A stretch of 64,000 nucleotides of DNA, from the NCBI GenBank assembly GCA_001673575.1, contig LZME01000062.1, positions 61,217 through 125,216 on the forward strand, in the 5' to 3' direction. Under the pieces are notes generated by a model. The model was not told the DNA's origin, searched no databases, and saw only the letters and a list, made by a program, of their open reading frames with translations. Source of the DNA: Mycolicibacter heraklionensis (GTDB taxonomy: Bacteria > Actinomycetota > Actinomycetes > Mycobacteriales > Mycobacteriaceae). Position 1 is the stretch's first letter, and every line of letters begins with the position of its first letter. Both the position numbers and the translations under genes were made by a program. Positions 61,735 to 64,000 of the stretch are shown here, in pieces.

Positions 61735-64000
61735 CTAGCCCGGGTTGCCCGGGTTGCCGGGGGTGCCGTCAGCACCAACGGGGTCTCCGGCGCCGCCGGG
61801 GCCACCGGCTCCCGCACCGCCGGCCGCACCACCGACACCAGCTGTACCCGCGGCGCCGTTGCCGGCTCCGCCGTGTCCGGCCGTGCCGGCTGCGCCACCG
61901 GCCACGCCGTTGCCGCCGTTACCGCCGTTACCGCCGGCCAGGCCGGCGCCGGTGTCGGGGTTGACGCCACCGGCACCGCCGGTGCCACCGGCACCGCCCT
62001 TACCGCCCTGACCGCCGTTGCCGGCGTTGCCGCCGACACCGTTCTCCGAGCTGCCGCCGTTACCGCCCTTGCCGCCGACCGCGCCGTTGCCGCCGTTGCC
62101 GCCGACACCGCCGGCCACCTTGCCGGGCGCCCCGGTGAGCGGGTTGTTGCCCGTCGAACCGACTGCACCGTCACCACCGGTGCCGCCTTGGCCGCCGGTG
62201 CCGCCGTTACCGCCGTTGACGTTGCCGGCGCCGTTGCCGCCGTTGCCGGCGGCGCCGCCCACACCGCCCACATTGGCGGCGCCGCCCATGCCGCCGACGC
62301 CACCGTTGCCGCCGTTGCCGGCGTGGCTGGGGCCGATGCCCAAGGTGTTGGTCGGGGTGGTTACGCCGCCGCTGTTACCGCCGTTGCCGCCGGTACCGCC
62401 CACGCCGCCGGTGCCGGTGCCCAGGTCGTAGCCGGCGCCGCCGCCGGCGCCGCCGTTGCCGCCGGAGGCGGTGCCGTTGCCGCCGTTACCGCCGGTACCG
62501 CCGGCACCGCCGGACTCGCCGTTGCCGCCGCCACCCAGGGAGCCGTTACCCCCGTTGCCGCCGATGCTAACCACTCCGGGGCCGGTCGCGCCGTGGCCAC
62601 CGTTGCCGCCGTCACCGCCGGCCCCGCCGACACCAGTACCGCCGGTGAGGATGTTGGTGGTGGTCTCACCGCCCATGCCGCCGGTGCCGCCGTTGCCGCC
62701 AATGCTCCAGATGGTGCCGTCGGCGTCCTTCCACCCGGTCGCCACCCCGCCGTCTCCGCCATTGCCGGCGGCTCCGCCGTCGGCGCCGCGGGCGCCGTTG
62801 CCGCCGCCGCCGCCGTCGCCGCCCTTGTAGGTGCCGGTGCCGCCGGCGCCGCCGTTGGTGCTGGCCCCGGCGGTCTGACCATTGCCGCCGCCGCCGCCGT
62901 AGCCGCCGCGCCCGCCGATGGTCTTGATGGTGTTGTCGGTGGTGACACCGTTGCCGCCGACGCCGGCCTTGCCGGCGGCGCCGCCGGTACCGGTCTCACT
63001 GTCGCCGCCCTGGCCGCCGGAGCCGCCGTTGCCTGCGGTGCCGGTCACCCCGGCAGCGCCGGTGGCAGTACCGCCGACCCCACCGTTGCCACCGGTGCCG
63101 CCGGCGTTGTCACCGAGGGACGCGCCGCCACTTCCACCCCAACCGCCGGCGTTGCCGCCGTTGACGCCGGAGCCGCCGTCGCCGCTGTTGCCGCCGTTGC
63201 CACCGGTGGACCCGGCCCCGCCGTCACCGCCGATGCCGCCCTCGGCACCGTTGCCGAGGAAGTGGCCGTTGGCGTCCTTGACTGCGTCGCCGCCGGCGCC
63301 GCCGTTGCCACCGTGCCCGCCGTCGCCGGCCTGGCCGGCGCTGCCGTAGAGCGGGGCGCCGTAGAACATGGAACCGCGGGCACCACCCAGGCCGCCCGCA
63401 CCGCCGCGGCCACCGACGCCGCCGGCCAGTCCATTGGTGCCATCGTTGGTGCCCGCTCCACCGTTGCCGGCCGCGCCGCCGGAGCCGCCCTTGCCGCCGT
63501 TGCCGAGCAGGTAGCCGCTGACCCCGCCGTTGCCGCCGGTGCCACCTTGGCCGCCGCTCATGCCCGTGCCGCTGGCATTCTGGGTGCCGTCCATGCCGGC
63601 GCCGCCGGCGCCACCACTGCCGCCGTTGCCGAACATCCAGGCCATCGCGGCACCGCCATCGCCGCCGGCGCCGCCGAAGCCACCAGCCACAGTCGCTATG
63701 CCGCCGGCGCCGCCGTCGCCGCCGTGGCCCATCCAGACGCCACCGATACCACCGTTGCCTCCGGCGGCACCCGCACCACCGTCACCACCGGCGCCGCCGT
63801 TGCCGAAGCCCAAAGCGTTACCGCCGTTGCCGCCGGCCTCCCCGGCCACATCACTGGACCAACCGGCACCGCCATCGCCGAACCACAACCCGCCATGGCC
63901 ACCATCGGGGTCCTCCGCGGTGCCATCGAGACCGTTGCCGATCAGGTACTGCCCGGAAATGGTGTTGATGGCGCCGTTGACCATCTCCCCGAGCGGGTTG
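61735..64000 (-). CDS. Large glycine-rich PGRS protein, 5' end outside the window
   Basis: At least 755 codons are visible. The part nearest the missing start reads [33 protein letters not shown], the end of the same unique domain that precedes the repeats in the three array copies, so the signal peptide and first ~60 residues should lie just outside. Then PGRS repeats, including [43 protein letters not shown] and late [14 protein letters not shown]. It ends in [20 protein letters not shown] GjpA-like partner would be expected upstream, beyond position 64000. Confidence 0.85.
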   Translation of the reverse strand, partial: NPLGEMVNGAINTISGQYLIGNGLDGTAEDPDGGHGGLWFGDGGAGWSSDVAGEAGGNGGNALGFGNGGAGGDGGAGAAGGNGGIGGVWMGHGGDGGAGGIATVAGGFGGAGGDGGAAMAWMFGNGGSGGAGGAGMDGTQNASGTGMSGGQGGTGGNGGVSGYLLGNGGKGGSGGAAGNGGAGTNDGTNGLAGGVGGRGGAGGLGGARGSMFYGAPLYGSAGQAGDGGHGGNGGAGGDAVKDANGHFLGNGAEGGIGGDGGAGSTGGNGGNSGDGGSGVNGGNAGGWGGSGGASLGDNAGGTGGNGGVGGTATGAAGVTGTAGNGGSGGQGGDSETGTGGAAGKAGVGGNGVTTDNTIKTIGGRGGYGGGGGNGQTAGASTNGGAGGTGTYKGGDGGGGGNGARGADGGAAGNGGDGGVATGWKDADGTIWSIGGNGGTGGMGGETTTNILTGGTGVGGAGGDGGNGGHGATGPGVVSIGGNGGNGSLGGGGNGESGGAGGTGGNGGNGTASGGNGGAGGGAGYDLGTGTGGVGGTGGNGGNSGGVTTPTNTLGIGPSHAGNGGNGGVGGMGGAANVGGVGGAAGNGGNGAGNVNGGNGGTGGQGGTGGDGAVGSTGNNPLTGAPGKVAGGVGGNGGNGAVGGKGGNGGSSENGVGGNAGNGGQGGKGGAGGTGGAGGVNPDTGAGLAGGNGGNGGNGVAGGAAGTAGHGGAGNGAAGTAGVGGAAGGAGAGGPGGAGDPVGADGTPGNPGNPG

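Noticed and set aside
35936-64000. Labelling the glycine-rich proteins as PE_PGRS
   Set aside because: No PE domain is present: the complete copies begin with an Arg-rich export signal and a different domain.

Overview
The window is high-GC actinobacterial DNA from a member of the Mycobacteriaceae (Mycobacterium sensu lato, species not determined). The gene order guaB2, DUF5319, whiB3, groEL1/groES, tsaD/rimI/tsaB/tsaE, alr, gadB, nnrD, glmS, glmM, rpsI/rplM, esxT/esxU follows the Rv3411c-Rv3445c stretch of M. tuberculosis. WhiB, PknH-type sensor, PGRS and EsxT/U families are all present. Several blocks are inserted into, or missing from, that backbone.

Layout. 0-3.2 kb: the 5' part of guaB2, a DUF5319 gene, an Rv3415c-like gene and whiB3; the sigD/rsdA pair normally found here is absent. 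3.2-11.0 kb: an insertion between whiB3 and groEL1. Its first half holds ordinary mycobacterial accessory genes (DUF732, PE-PPE esterase, lipoprotein, GlsB, DUF2236/TetR pair, diiron protein). Its second half (8.2-11.0 kb) is a less GC-rich patch of unrecognised and broken ORFs. 11.1-18.1 kb: one long minus-strand run alr, alpha/beta hydrolase, tsaE, tsaB-rimI fusion, tsaD, groES, groEL1, with a CIRCE operator before groES. 18.1-31.6 kb: a truncated gene beside a palindromic repeat, gadB, nnrD, membrane and sensor proteins, a Baeyer-Villiger-type monooxygenase plus SDR pair, two paralogous secreted proteins, rnhA/VOC/DUF4436 and glmS.

31.7-50.8 kb is the most unusual region. Four secreted proteins share an LRPY-TAG N-terminus (GjpA-porin-like). 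Three of them each lie directly upstream of a very large glycine-rich PGRS protein, forming tandem two-gene modules on the minus strand with duplicated promoter and terminator blocks. The PGRS proteins have a signal-peptide-like N-terminus and a short unique domain instead of the PE domain. A fourth PGRS gene runs off the right end (61.7-64.0 kb). Two FAAL-type adenylating enzymes flank the array.

50.8-61.6 kb: an LLM oxidoreductase, the second FAAL, a vapBC toxin-antitoxin pair with a twin-palindrome operator, the glmM/Rv3439c/Rv3440c-like group, rplM-rpsI and esxU-esxT. A PE-PPE esterase and a small coiled-coil protein lie where the ESX-4 core genes would be expected. All identifications come from reading the translations and from family knowledge; no database search was run.
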